Positions 27,128-36,503 of a DNA stretch of 64,000 bases are shown here, piece by piece. A program made the position numbers and the translations under genes. Positions within the stretch are counted from its first letter, which is position 1. Each line of letters starts with the position of its first letter. Source of the stretch: JAHFUA01 sp963733935 (GTDB lineage Bacteria; Acidobacteriota; Terriglobia; Terriglobales; Acidobacteriaceae); the NCBI GenBank assembly GCA_963733935.1, contig CAVTEQ010000015.1:372001-436000 (forward strand). Direction: 5' to 3'. A model generated the notes under the pieces. The model ran no database searches. It saw only the letters and a program-made list of their open reading frames with translations, and was not told the origin of the DNA.

Positions 27128-28301
27128 ATGAACCTCCAGGACATCCAATCAGCCCTACGCGAACAGCGGTTCGACGCCTGGCTTTTCTACGACCACCACC
27201 ATCGCGATCCCATCGCCTATCGCGTGCTCGGACTGCCGGAAAGCCTGTTCGTGACCCGGCGCTGGTATTACCTGATCCCGGCGCAGGGCGAGCCGGCGAA
27301 GCTGGTGCATCGCATCGAAGCCGGGCACCTCGACTCGCTTCCCGGACGCAAAGTCGAATACTCCTCATGGAAGGAGCAGCAGGACGGCCTGCGCTCGATG
27401 GTCGCGCCCTATCGCACCCTTGCGATGGAGTACTCGCCCAACAACCAGATTCCCTACATCGGCCTGGTGGATGCGGGCACCATCGAGCTGGTGCGCGGCT
27501 TCGGCAAGGAGATCGTCAGCTCGGGCGACCTGGTCTCGCGCTTCGAAGCCACCTGGAGCGAGGAGCAGGTGCAGCTCGCACTTCGCCGCGCGCGACGTGA
27601 TCGATCGCATCACCGAAGAAGCCTTCCGCGAGATCGGACGCCGCGTGCGCAATGGCAAAGGCGCGAACGAGTTTGCCATCCAGCAGTGGATCGACGAAGC
27701 CTTCCGCCGCGAAGGCCTGACCAACGAGAACGATCCGCCCATCGTCGCCGTGAACTCGAACAGCGGCAACCCACACTACTCGCCGAGCGCGGAAACTTCA
27801 CAGCCGATCCGCGAAGGCGATTTCGTGCTGCTCGACATCTGGGGGAAGCTGCAGACGCCGGGCGCGGTCTATTACGACATCACCTGGACCGGGTTCGTGG
27901 GCAAGGCGCCCAGCGACCGCATCCGGCAGATCTTCGAGGTCGTCTCCGCGGCGCGCGACATGGGCGTCAAGACGGTGCAGAACGCTATGGTCATGGGACG
28001 CCCCATTGCCGGATGGCAGGTGGATGAAGCCACGCGCGAGCACATCACCCGCGCCGGTTACGGACAGTACTTCATCCATCGCACCGGGCATTCCATCGCC
28101 ACCTCGGTGCACGGCAACGGTCCCAACATGGACAATCTGGAGACCCGCGACGAGCGCACCATCCTGCCCAACACCTGCTTCTCCATCGAGCCCGGCATCT
28201 ATCTGCCCGAGTTCGGCGTGCGCAGCGAGGTGGACGTGCTGGTGCGGCAGGACTCCGCCGAAGTCACGGGCCGAATCCAGCGGGAGATCGTGATCATCTG
28301 A
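27128..28301 (+). CDS. M24 family Xaa-Pro peptidase (one frameshift)
   Basis: Aminopeptidase-P/prolidase-like protein of about 390 residues. The N-terminal creatinase-like domain (DAWLFYDHHHRDPIAYRVLG ... MEYSPNNQIPYIGLVD) precedes the pita-bread catalytic domain. Metal ligands can be traced in FVLLDIWGK and YYDITWTGF, RTGHSIATSVHGNG, and SIEPGIYLPEFGVRSEVDV. One extra base near 27578 (CTC-G-CAC) shifts the frame; removing it gives HFAARDVIDRITEEAFREIG. The stop overlaps the next start as TGATG at 28299-28303, so it forms an operon with the DUF6677 gene. Cytosolic peptide turnover is the likely role. Confidence 0.87.
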
Positions 28302-28736
28302 TGGCAAAGGAAAACACCAACGTGGCCGAATCTGCCGGCGCGAAGAGCGCAGCCCCGGCGCCACCTCTCACCATGATGTCGTTGGCAGCGCCCGCGCTGG
28401 GCTGGCTGATTCCCGGCGCCGGCCACTTCATCCAGAAGCGCTGGGGACGCGGCCTGCTGCTGATGCTCTCGGTGGTCGCGATGTTCGTGCTGGGCGTGCT
28501 GATGGAGGGCAAAATCTACGCCTTCAACACCGGCGACATCCTGGACATGCTGGGATTCGTGGGCGACCTGGGCGCGGGCGGCGCTCTACATCGCGGCCCG
28601 CATCGGCGGCTACGGCCTCGGCGCCATTAATCTCGCCACCGCCGATTACGGCACTAAGTACATCATCGTCTCCGGGCTGCTCAACATCATCAGCGCGGTG
28701 GATGCCTACGACATCGCCATGGGAAAAAAGCAATGA
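28301..28736 (+). CDS. DUF6677-like membrane protein (one frameshift)
   Basis: Small integral membrane protein of about 144 residues. Start ATG 28301 overlaps the peptidase stop. It has a hydrophilic N-terminus, then LGWLIPGAGHFIQKRWGRG, which is the signature seen in DUF6677 proteins of Acidobacteriota, and further helices. A base gained near 28577 in GGCGCGGGCGGCGC breaks the frame; the other frame continues ALYIAARIGGYGLGAINLAT and ends DAYDIAMGKKQ at 28736. Function unknown; the GAGHFIQ part recalls TM2-like domains. Confidence 0.7.
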
Positions 28737-28909
28737 CCCTCTCCCACTTCTCCGCCGCCCTGGTCTTCGCGTTCTTCGCCTCCATCGTCTTCGGCATCAC
28801 CCAGCGCAACGACCAGCGCGAGATGATCAAGTACGGCGCCAAGTGCTTCGTATTTTTCGTCGTGGGGACAATCGCCGCGGGGTGGGTGATGTGGATCTTG
28901 AGGCATTGA
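28733..28909 (+). CDS. 58-residue two-helix membrane protein
   Basis: ATG 28733 overlaps the DUF6677 stop (ATGA). The 58-residue product has two hydrophobic helices (FSAALVFAFFASIVFGI and CFVFFVVGTIAAGWVMWIL) joined by a charged loop TQRNDQREMIKYG. Translational coupling and clean composition support a real gene. Probably a partner of the DUF6677 protein; no function known. Its TGA stop lies inside the first unit of the repeat that follows. Confidence 0.65.
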   Translation: MTLSHFSAALVFAFFASIVFGITQRNDQREMIKYGAKCFVFFVVGTIAAGWVMWILRH

Positions 28910-28986
28910 GTAATTGGGTAATTGGGTAATTGGAGCGGTCGCGGGTTTTCAATTACCCAATTACGAAATTGCGCAATTACCCAATC
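28906..28986. repeat. Octamer inverted-repeat pair, word GGGTAATT
   Basis: Left arm 28906-28933 has three tandem copies of TTGGGTAA with a first copy TTGAGTAA that contains the TGA stop of the upstream gene. Right arm 28950-28986 is the degenerate reverse complement. They separate two convergent genes; the right arm starts four bases from the GNAT stop codon. Confidence 0.8.
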
Positions 28987-28990
28987 CCCC

Positions 28991-29947
28991 TCACCCTTCC
29001 CACACGAACGCATCAAAAAGCCGCGCGACGTGAAAGCCCAGCTTCTTATAGAGGTCGACGGCGCGGGTGTTGGCTTCCGTCACCGTGAGCGATAGCGAGC
29101 GGAAGCGGCGGCGGCGCAGCTCTTCCGCCGAGGCCAGCAGCAGGCGCTCCCCGAGGCCGCGCCCGCGTTGCTCAGGAACCACGCATACCTGGGTGACGTG
29201 GCCGACGTCGTCCTTCACGCGCGAGCACAGAATCAGCGCCACCATGGTCTTCGAAGGTTTGTGGATGGCCACCAGCGACGAATCATTGTCGAAGGCGCCG
29301 CAGCCGGGAAAGCGGATGATGTTGTTCAGGAAGCGCTGCGAGCCGCTGACGGTGCGGTACTGGTCGTTGATCTGGGAGTCCACGTGGTTGCGATAGGCAG
29401 CCGTAATCACCGTGGCGGCCGCGCCGAAGTCGCTTTCTCCCCAGCGCCGCACCTGGATGTCCGCCGGCATTGGCGGCGCCACCGCCGGCTCGCGTTCTCC
29501 GTTCAGCGGCCACACCATGAAGAGCCGCCGGTGCCGGTGAAAACCTTCGTCGAGGAAAGGACGGGCTACAGCGTCGGCGGGATGCATCAGCAATTGCGCC
29601 TCGACGCGGTGGATGCCTGGCGAGTGCTGCAGCGTCTCAATCACGTGGGTCAGCAGTTGCTCTTCGAGCGCGTGCGCCTGCTGGCCGCCATCGCGCCAGC
29701 CGTTCTCCACGTACAGGTCGCCGATCACTCCCTTGCTGCCCTCGTAAACGAAGAAGGCGTAGCCGCAGACTTTGCCTTTCGATACTGCCGCGTAGCCTGG
29801 CAGAATCTTGGCTTCCACGTAGCGCAGGATCATCTCCGCCGAGCCGCGATAATCCCAGGCGAGCGCCTGCCCCCACTGCTGCGATTCCTGCTCCAGCAGC
29901 GGACGCAAGTCCACCGACCCGAAGTGTCTGAGATCGACAATGTCCAT
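28991..29947 (-). CDS. Tandem GNAT acetyltransferase
   Basis: 318 residues from ATG 29947 (MDIVDLRHFGSVDLRP); the frame further upstream runs through a repeat and is not coding. Two GNAT folds: an N-terminal degenerate one (GYAAVSKGKVCGYAFFVYE, IGDLYVENGW) and a C-terminal one with the acetyl-CoA loop VVPEQRGRGLGERLL and TEANTRAVDLYKKLGF. The C-terminal unit should be catalytic. Substrate unknown; the tandem layout resembles mycothiol-synthase-like proteins. It converges with the small membrane genes to its left. Confidence 0.82.
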   Translation of the reverse strand: MDIVDLRHFGSVDLRPLLEQESQQWGQALAWDYRGSAEMILRYVEAKILPGYAAVSKGKVCGYAFFVYEGSKGVIGDLYVENGWRDGGQQAHALEEQLLTHVIETLQHSPGIHRVEAQLLMHPADAVARPFLDEGFHRHRRLFMVWPLNGEREPAVAPPMPADIQVRRWGESDFGAAATVITAAYRNHVDSQINDQYRTVSGSQRFLNNIIRFPGCGAFDNDSSLVAIHKPSKTMVALILCSRVKDDVGHVTQVCVVPEQRGRGLGERLLLASAEELRRRRFRSLSLTVTEANTRAVDLYKKLGFHVARLFDAFVWEG

Positions 29948-29999
29948 AGCGGGCGTGAATGCCGAAGTATGGCGCAATTCCGCCGGAAACACGAGTCTA

Positions 30000-30164
30000 T
30001 ACCGAGTACCGAGTTGCGAGTACCGAGTACCGAGTAACAGGTATCCAAGAAGGAATTCCGAGCGACGGCGTTCTTGAACGTGGCACACCAGCCTGGGAGA
30101 TGGATCGTGACTCCGGGCAACGAGAACCCGATACTCGCAACTCGGTACTCGGTACTCGGTACTA
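30000..30164. repeat. Heptamer inverted-repeat pair, word GAGTACC, second locus
   Basis: Left arm 30000-30037 carries the same series as 22733 (GAGTACC units with GAGTTGC in the same second place), identical over about 33 bases. Right arm 30131-30164 is its reverse complement in slightly different order and ends in the TAG stop of the glycosyltransferase gene. About 93 bases of unrecognised DNA separate the arms. Confidence 0.85.
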
Positions 30165-31812
30165 GTGATGATGCTCCATCGGCATGGGTGGTGGCGTCGA
30201 GACCCAGAAGAACTCCAGCCTTTGTGGTGCGAAACCGCCGAGATGGGAGACGCGTCTTGGCCGCGCGAGTTTAGTCAGTTCATCGCTGTACGCTTCGGGC
30301 ACGACGACGAGGTGATCCTGCGCCGAGAATCTCGCCGCGCTCATATCGCGGGATAGGCCGGTCGCGGTAGAACGCCAAACCGTACTCGATCTCGCGTGAA
30401 GCCTTGAATACTGTGACTTCGACCGGTCGGGTTTCTATCTGCGCGATCGCACGCGCGACCGGCCGAGCGGAGAGCGCATTGTCGATGGCCGGAGCGCCGA
30501 TCCGGAGCAGGAAGGCCAGTCCCACGATGACCGGCGTGAGCACCACCAGCCGCAACGCGGCCGCTCCTTTGCGCGATAAGACGCTAAGCGTCCCTATGAA
30601 CACAGCTAAGCCGATACCGAGCGCCAGCCAGCGCGCCTCGGTGGGGACGCTATGCCGATACACCAGGAGGTTGGGATAGAGCAGCGCCAGTGCAAGCAAC
30701 GCTCCCGAAAGCACAGCCTGAGTGATGATCACCGGCCAACTTAGTTTCTCTCGCCGAGCGACCCAGATCGCGGCGAGGATGGTGCTCGGCGGAATCGCCG
30801 GCAGAATGTATCCCGGTAACTTCGATGCGGAGATCGAAAAGAACACCACCACGACTACCGTCCAGATCAGCAAGAACTTCGGCAGGGTGCGTTCAGGTGC
30901 AGAGGGTGCCCCACCCAAGTCTCTCTTGCTTGGGTGGGCGTTTGCTGCTGCTCCCTCCATTCCTTGATCGTCTCCACCCAGCCCGCGACCACCAACGCGG
31001 TCCAGGGCATCGCGCCCAGCAGCAATACCGGGATGAAATACCAGAACGGTTGCCGGTGGTGATACATGTTGGTGGCAAAGCGTTCGAGATTGTGCTGGAG
31101 GAGGAACTCGCGCAGAAACTGCGGATTTCGCAACTGAACCGCGACATACCAGGGGAGCGACACGGCAAGAAACAGCACGATGCCGGGCAACCACAGCGTG
31201 CGCAAAATCAGCCGCGCGTCGCGCTCGGCCAGCGCGAATATCCCGATGACCAGCGCCGCCAGCAGCGGCGCTACCGGCCCCTTGGCCAGCATGCCCAGCG
31301 CCGTGAAGAAATAGAACAGCAGCAGCCACAGCCTGCGATCAACCGCGTACCAGACGAACCACAGCAGCATGCCAACGACGAACGCCGCCGCCAGCAGCAT
31401 GTCCGTGCCGGCGCCGCGCGCGAACGCGATCACGCCAGCCGACGCGGCGGTCATCAACGCGCCATTGAGCTGCGCTCCTGGTCGAAAGCGCCGCAGGAAG
31501 AAGTAGATCACTGCGATCACGAAGGTGGCTGCGGTCGCCGAGGGCAAACGCGCAGCCCAATCGCTCACGCCGAGCGCCCAGTACGTCTCCATGGCGCGCC
31601 AATAGTAGAGCGGGCGGTTTTTCCAGCCAAGGTTTGCCGTACAGCGTGGGCGTGACCAGATCGTGGCGCGCCAGCATCTCGCGCGCGATTTGCGCATACC
31701 TGGGCTCGTCGGCGCCGACCAGCCCGAAGGCTGACAGGCCGAAATAAAAGAGGAATGCGCAGAATCCTGCGATCGTGACCAGCTCGATCACCATGGTCCT
31801 GCGCTGGGACAT
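30162..31812 (-). pseudogene. GT39/ArnT-like glycosyltransferase, frameshifted and carrying a palindrome
   Basis: Integral membrane glycosyltransferase using a polyprenyl-phosphate sugar. The N-terminus has the ArnT signature GADEPRYAQIAREML and LYGKPWLEKPP; many hydrophobic helices follow. Three frame changes are needed: near 31612 (to LYYWRAMETYWALG), between about 30890 and 30940 (to TLPKFLLIWTV and SKLPGYILPAIPP), and near 30328 (to SAQDHLVVVPEAYSDEL, ending MPMEHHH at 30162). The middle break coincides with a GGTGCCCCACCC palindrome at 30903-30940 inside the gene. The outer two look like sequencing errors; the middle one may be true disruption. Likely role: sugar transfer to lipid A or surface polymer. 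Confidence 0.8.
30903..30940. repeat. GGTGCCCCACCC palindrome inside a coding region
   Basis: A perfect 10-bp stem, CCCACCCAAG and CTTGGGTGGG, with a 9-base loop. The same family (GGGTGCCCCACCC ... GGGTGGGG) stands between rpsQ and rplN at 55512. Here it lies within the glycosyltransferase gene and encodes a Gln/Thr/Pro-rich piece out of character with the enzyme. Confidence 0.75.
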
Positions 31813-31847
31813 TGGAGGGAGTGTAACAGCCAGCGTGGACTATGCCA

Positions 31848-32822
31848 TCACTCGGCGGAAGCTGCATGAGCCGCCCGACCGTGCGCAAGCCGGAGCCGCA
31901 CCTGCGCCAACACGCGTTCGACGGCCACGGGCAGCGGCCCATCGAGAGAACACCCGCTGGCGTTGTGGTGGCCGCCGCCACCAAACATTTCGGCGATGGC
32001 GGCCACGTTCACCGCACCTTTGCTGCGGAGGCTCACGCGGTAGCGCTTGTCCGGCAACTCGCGGAAGAACGCCGCCACCTGCGCCCCGGCAATCGAGATG
32101 GCGTAATTGACCAGACCTTCAGCATCTTCATCGAAGGCGCCACTGTAGTCGATCTGCGCTCGCGAGATGTGCATCCACACCAGGCTGCCTTCGCGCTGCA
32201 GGGTAGAGAGCGCCGCGCCCAGCAGCCGCATCTTGGAGGTGGGATTGGCGAAGTACACGTCCTGCGCGCACCGCACCGGGTCGGCGCCGCAGCGCACCAG
32301 GTCAGCCGCAAGCTCGAAAGTGCGGTTGGTGGTGCCGGCGAAGCGAAACGAGCCGCTATCGGTCATGACGGCGGTGTACAGACAGGTCGCAATTTCCTTG
32401 CTGATCGTGACTCCGGCTCCGCGGCCGAGATGGTAGATCATCTCCGCGGTCGCGCAGGCCTCGGGATCGATCCAGTTGATATTGCCGAAGGGTTTGCCGC
32501 TCAGGTGATGATCGATGTTGACGATGAACTTGGATCCCAGCCCTTCCAGGCCGGTGCGCGCGAGGCTGTCGCACTCCAGCAGGATCGCGGCTTCGTAGTG
32601 GCCATTGACCAGGCTAGCCTGGAAAACGTGGTCGGCGCCGGGAAGTGCGCGGTAGATGTAGGGGATGCGGTCGCTCATCACCACATCGGCTTGCTTTCCC
32701 AGGCTGCGCAGGATCTCGGCGCAAGCCAGCGCTGACCCGACGGCGTCACCGTCGGGCCGGGCGTGCGAGGTCAGCACGAAGCGTTCTCTCGCCGCGATCG
32801 ACTGCAACACGTGCTTCAACAT
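31848..32822 (-). CDS. nrnA: DHH phosphoesterase, NrnA-like
   Basis: 324 residues, the normal size for NrnA, which degrades oligoribonucleotides of a few bases and removes the 3'-phosphate of pAp. Motifs are in order: SHARPDGDAVGS (motif I), ILLECDS, NIDHHLSGKPFG (DHH), MTDSGSFRF, and the DHHA1 nucleotide-binding end GGGGHHNASGC. Manganese-dependent and cytosolic. It starts 19 bases after the rbfA stop on the same strand, the gene order usual for nusA-infB-rbfA-nrnA clusters. Confidence 0.93.
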   Translation of the reverse strand: MLKHVLQSIAARERFVLTSHARPDGDAVGSALACAEILRSLGKQADVVMSDRIPYIYRALPGADHVFQASLVNGHYEAAILLECDSLARTGLEGLGSKFIVNIDHHLSGKPFGNINWIDPEACATAEMIYHLGRGAGVTISKEIATCLYTAVMTDSGSFRFAGTTNRTFELAADLVRCGADPVRCAQDVYFANPTSKMRLLGAALSTLQREGSLVWMHISRAQIDYSGAFDEDAEGLVNYAISIAGAQVAAFFRELPDKRYRVSLRSKGAVNVAAIAEMFGGGGHHNASGCSLDGPLPVAVERVLAQVRLRLAHGRAAHAASAE

Positions 32823-32840
32823 GGCCCTGAGTTCCCCGGG

Positions 32841-33206
32841 TCAGCGCTTCCGCTTCTTGACTCGATCCAGCAGTTGATCAATGCGCGTCCCGTACTGCTC
32901 CGATTCGTCAAGCACGAAATGCAATTCCGGCGGGTGCCGCAGTTGCAGGCCCTCCGCCAGTTCGTGCCGAATAAACCCCTTCGCCGACTCGATCCCCGTC
33001 ATCGTCTCCCGCGCCTGCTGGTCGTCGCCGGCGACGGCCACGAACACCCGCGCGGAGCGGCCGTCCGGCGCTAACTGCACCTCGCTGATGGTGGCCAAGC
33101 CGATGCGCGGGTCGGCCAGCTCGCCCTCGAGAATGGCGCCAATCTCGTCGCGCAGCGCCTCTGCCAGACGCTGCATGTGATACTCCCGCGCGCGGCGCTC
33201 CGGCAT
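32841..33206 (-). CDS. rbfA: Ribosome-binding factor A
   Basis: 121-residue KH-type factor that binds the 30S subunit during 16S maturation and cold adaptation. ATG 33206 is preferred because GGGAG stands eight bases upstream; GTG 33215 is just within that site. Family marks: RRAREYHMQRLAEALRDEIG at the start, ATISEVQLAPDGRSARVFV, and the RHPPELHFVLDESEQYGTRI end. It is the first gene left on this side of the insertion of two plus-strand DUF4034 genes that separates it from infB and DUF503. Confidence 0.93.
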   Translation of the reverse strand: MPERRAREYHMQRLAEALRDEIGAILEGELADPRIGLATISEVQLAPDGRSARVFVAVAGDDQQARETMTGIESAKGFIRHELAEGLQLRHPPELHFVLDESEQYGTRIDQLLDRVKKRKR

Positions 33207-33495
33207 TTGCTTCACTCCCGGAAAAACTGAAGAGAATAACAGACGCGAAGAGTGCGGAGAAGTTACTTCGGTTACAGGCAGATCGTTTCGAAACCGTTCG
33301 GGCAGACTCTTGCCGCTGCTAGCGACTGCTAGCTAGAGATTTCAGACAACAGTACCGCCACTTGTTTGTTTTCAGTGACCTGTGCTGTTACACAGGGCGA
33401 ATCAGGCAGGCACCAACGTAACATCGACGGCCAATGCACAGAGCCATAACATCGTTGCTGCTACCTGAAAAAAACGATCGTCGATAAGGTCTCGC
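33207..33495. other. Divergent intergenic region
   Basis: Spacer of 289 bases between rbfA (minus) and the first DUF4034 gene (plus); it should contain both promoters. AAGG close to the DUF4034 start can be seen, but no convincing -10/-35 pairs and no repeat array. Confidence 0.35.
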
Positions 33496-35016
33496 ATGAA
33501 GCACGCCGAACAGCTCTTTTGTGCCTCGAGCACATTGCCTGGTTACAAGTCGTCGGTTCGAGCAATACCACTCGCCGTTGTGATTGTGCTGCTCGTGTCG
33601 GCATGTCCGAGCTCGCGGGCGGCGAATTGTCCGATGAGCGCGTCACTCAACGTCAAAAGGTACATGCCGGACCCGCCGATCGCCGGCGACCTGAACGCCG
33701 ACATGAAAAGCGATGTCCATGCCGGCGAGAAATATGACAAGGCGGTACAGGAGCTGCTCCAGCAAGAGAAGTTTGCCGAGCTGGATGCGTTGGCCGCTTC
33801 AGCGCGAGCCAACAAGAGCAGATTCTCGGGAGGAAGCTGGAAGCTGTACGGCTTGTACAACGCTCTGCGTGGTACCTCGTTCACGGCCTGCGGCAAGGCG
33901 ACGGAAGCCGAATGGCAGGCGCACCTGGAAAAGCTGAAGCGATGGACTTCCCTGCGGCCGCAATCGATTACGGCGCGGGTAGCTCTGGCGGAGGCGTATG
34001 TGGGCTACGCGTGGTACATCCGTGGCGATCGTTTCGCGGACGTCGTCGCGGATAAGGCCTGGAAACCATTCAAGGAAAATATTCAATTGGCCAAGGACAC
34101 TTTGGATGATGCATCCGCTCTTCCGGAGAAATGCCCGCACTGGTATCTGGTAATGCAACAGGTGGGACGCGCCCAGGGCTGGGGCCTGGAAGAACTCACC
34201 GCTTTGCTCAACCAGGCCGTTTCTTTCGAGCCTCTCTATTACTACTACTATCGCGAGCATGCATTCACCTTGCAGCCTCGCTGGTATGGAACGGAAGGCG
34301 ATGCGGAAAGATTCGCCGAGCAAACCTCCGCTCGCATCGGCGGCAAGCAGGGCGCCATTGTGTACTTCGAAATCGCCGTCACTCTCAATTGCACGGGTTG
34401 CAGCGAGACCAAGGCCCAGTTCTCACGGATGTCCTGGGAGAAGATCCAGCAGGGGTACGCCGCGGAGGAGGAACTCTACGGGACCTCGATACGCAAGTTG
34501 AACGATTTTGCTCACCTCGCCATTCGGGCCGAAGACCGGCCCGTGGCGCTGAAGCTTTTCGTGCGCATTGGCGATAACTGGGACAAGACCACGTGGACCG
34601 CGTATTCCTACTTTGATTCGTCCAGGCAGTGGGCCTGGGCGATCCCGGAGGACCTCGACAAGCTCTCGCAGGCCAGCTACGCCGGCCGTCAAACTCGCGA
34701 AGGCGACCAGTACTACCGCCAGGTGGAGAGCGACTTCACCAAGCGATACGCCGCTGAGCTAAAGCAGTGTACCGAAACCGAAAAGGACGACTCGCAGCCA
34801 TTTTCGGTCATCCTCCGCCTGGGAAGGGACGGTGCCGCCCAGGAGATGAAGGCGTGGCCACCCACCAGGCTGAGCGCCTGCTTCATGCCGAAAATCACCA
34901 AGGCCCGCTTTAAAGCACCGCCGCAACCGTCGTACCCGGTGGCGCTCGGCATTGAAACGCGCCCACGCGCCATGTCCTGGGGGGTAACGTCGGAGCTTCC
35001 GGATCCAGGGGAGTAA
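33496..35016 (+). CDS. DUF4034-like exported protein, copy 1
   Basis: 506 residues. An N-terminal stretch with a hydrophobic segment (AIPLAVVIVLLVSACPS) may be a signal or lipoprotein leader. The core has ELDALAASARANKSRFSGGS and WKLYGLYNAL, the DUF4034 type of helical repeat domain, then the sequence-similar HWYLVMQQVGRAQGWG and IRKLNDFAHLAIRAEDRP. The C-terminus (VILRLGRDGAAQEMKAWPPT, SACFMPKI) recalls TonB-C-like or carboxyl-end beta domains. It is the paralogue of the next gene, six bases away. Function unknown. Confidence 0.65.
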   Translation: MKHAEQLFCASSTLPGYKSSVRAIPLAVVIVLLVSACPSSRAANCPMSASLNVKRYMPDPPIAGDLNADMKSDVHAGEKYDKAVQELLQQEKFAELDALAASARANKSRFSGGSWKLYGLYNALRGTSFTACGKATEAEWQAHLEKLKRWTSLRPQSITARVALAEAYVGYAWYIRGDRFADVVADKAWKPFKENIQLAKDTLDDASALPEKCPHWYLVMQQVGRAQGWGLEELTALLNQAVSFEPLYYYYYREHAFTLQPRWYGTEGDAERFAEQTSARIGGKQGAIVYFEIAVTLNCTGCSETKAQFSRMSWEKIQQGYAAEEELYGTSIRKLNDFAHLAIRAEDRPVALKLFVRIGDNWDKTTWTAYSYFDSSRQWAWAIPEDLDKLSQASYAGRQTREGDQYYRQVESDFTKRYAAELKQCTETEKDDSQPFSVILRLGRDGAAQEMKAWPPTRLSACFMPKITKARFKAPPQPSYPVALGIETRPRAMSWGVTSELPDPGE

Positions 35017-35022
35017 GGAATT

Positions 35023-36474
35023 ATGGACAAAGCATCAGCACCGCGCCCGGCCATCGCAGCTTGCCAGCGGCTCATTCGAAAAAAAGGCTTCTTCGCGCTA
35101 CCGTTGCTTATCGCGAGTTGTTGCGCACTTTGTGCCGCGCCATCCGGTCCGGCCAGCAGTCCGCAAAACGCGGCCACCAGGGAGCCCGGGGTTGATCCGG
35201 CGATCTCGGCCGGCCTCGACGCGGATGCCAAGAGTGATGTTCAGGCCACGGCCAAGTATGCGGCCGCGATCCGGGCGCTGTTCAAGCAAGCAAAGTTCAA
35301 ACAGTTGGAAGCAATTGCGGCTTCCGCGCGCTCGGAGAAAAGCAGGTTTGCGGGCGGAACGTGGAAGCTTTACGCCTTTTACCGGGCGCTCCAGCAGCCT
35401 GCCGAGGGGCGAGAAGCGCCGGATCAGGCATGGGAGATGCATCTTGAAAGGCTCAGCATGTGGGCGGCGTCGGATCGCAGTTCGGCCACCGCACGAATCG
35501 CGCTGGCCGAGGCGAATCTCAAGTACGCCGAGCGGATCCGCATTGATGCCAACAACACGCCCAGTAACGCTCCGCACCGCAGTACCGACGATGATCCCTG
35601 GGAAGTAATCAACCAGAGCACGCATGTAACAGAAGTGGCACTGAAGGAAGCCGCCGACCTCGGCGCGAAGGACCCACACTGGTATTTTGTTGAACAGGAA
35701 CTCAAGCATGGCGGAGACAAGGAACTGCTCGATAAGGCGATCGCTCTTGAGCCAAGCTATTACGCGAACTATCGCCTGCATGCACTGTTCCTCCATCCGA
35801 AATGGGACGGCCAGGAAGGAGCTCCAGAGAAGTTCGCGGATGAAATCTCGGCCCAAATCGGCGGCAAAGAGGGCCTGGTAGCATACTTCGAGGTTGCCGA
35901 AACGCTCAGCTGCGGCCCGAGCTCCATCACGAAACCGAAGCTGTCATGGGAAAAGATACAGCTCGGTTATGCCGCGCTGGAGGAGCTCTATGGCAGCTCG
36001 ATGATCAAGTTGAATCAATATGCCTGCCTCGCCGTTCTTCAAAGCGATATGACTCTGGCGCAGCAACTATTCGCGCGCATTGGAGACAACTGGGACGAGC
36101 ACACGTGGAGATCGCGAAACTACTTTGAATCCTCCCGGGCCTTAACCATGGCGCCGGCGGAAATTCGGACGCTGCGGGCGGCTACCGACAGCAACATGGC
36201 GACGCCGGAAGGCGGCCAGTATTTTCAGCAGATCAGCGCCGAGTTCAAACAAAAGCAGCGCTGGAATTTCATGGACTGCGCCCGTCCGATGGGCCAAAAT
36301 CTCGGCGGCAGTTTTGACCTGTTTCTTAAGTTCGCTCCCGATGGAACGCTCCAGGAAGTCAAAGCCTGGCCGCAGACGAAGTTCAGCGCCTGCATCATTC
36401 CCAAAGTCAGCGGCAGCTTCACACCGCCGCCGCGGCCCGAGTACTGGGTCAAATTTAGTATGTATTTGCCCTAG
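35023..36474 (+). CDS. DUF4034-like exported protein, copy 2
   Basis: 483 residues with TAAGGAATT just before ATG 35023. N-terminal signal (KGFFALPLLIASCCALCAAP). It follows the first copy along its whole length: EAIAASARSEKSRFAGGTWK, DPHWYFVEQELKHGGD, SWEKIQLGYAALEELYGSSM and LFLKFAPDGTLQEVKAWPQT. Gene pair arisen by tandem duplication and probably co-transcribed. Four or more conserved Cys per protein suggest an exported, disulphide-bearing form. No role known. Confidence 0.65.
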   Translation: MDKASAPRPAIAACQRLIRKKGFFALPLLIASCCALCAAPSGPASSPQNAATREPGVDPAISAGLDADAKSDVQATAKYAAAIRALFKQAKFKQLEAIAASARSEKSRFAGGTWKLYAFYRALQQPAEGREAPDQAWEMHLERLSMWAASDRSSATARIALAEANLKYAERIRIDANNTPSNAPHRSTDDDPWEVINQSTHVTEVALKEAADLGAKDPHWYFVEQELKHGGDKELLDKAIALEPSYYANYRLHALFLHPKWDGQEGAPEKFADEISAQIGGKEGLVAYFEVAETLSCGPSSITKPKLSWEKIQLGYAALEELYGSSMIKLNQYACLAVLQSDMTLAQQLFARIGDNWDEHTWRSRNYFESSRALTMAPAEIRTLRAATDSNMATPEGGQYFQQISAEFKQKQRWNFMDCARPMGQNLGGSFDLFLKFAPDGTLQEVKAWPQTKFSACIIPKVSGSFTPPPRPEYWVKFSMYLP

Positions 36475-36503
36475 TGCCGCAGATCGATTCGCAGTTTCAG
36501 CGG

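Noticed and set aside
30903..30940. Rho-independent terminator
   Set aside because: The hairpin has no T-run on either strand and lies within a coding region; it matches the palindrome at 55512.
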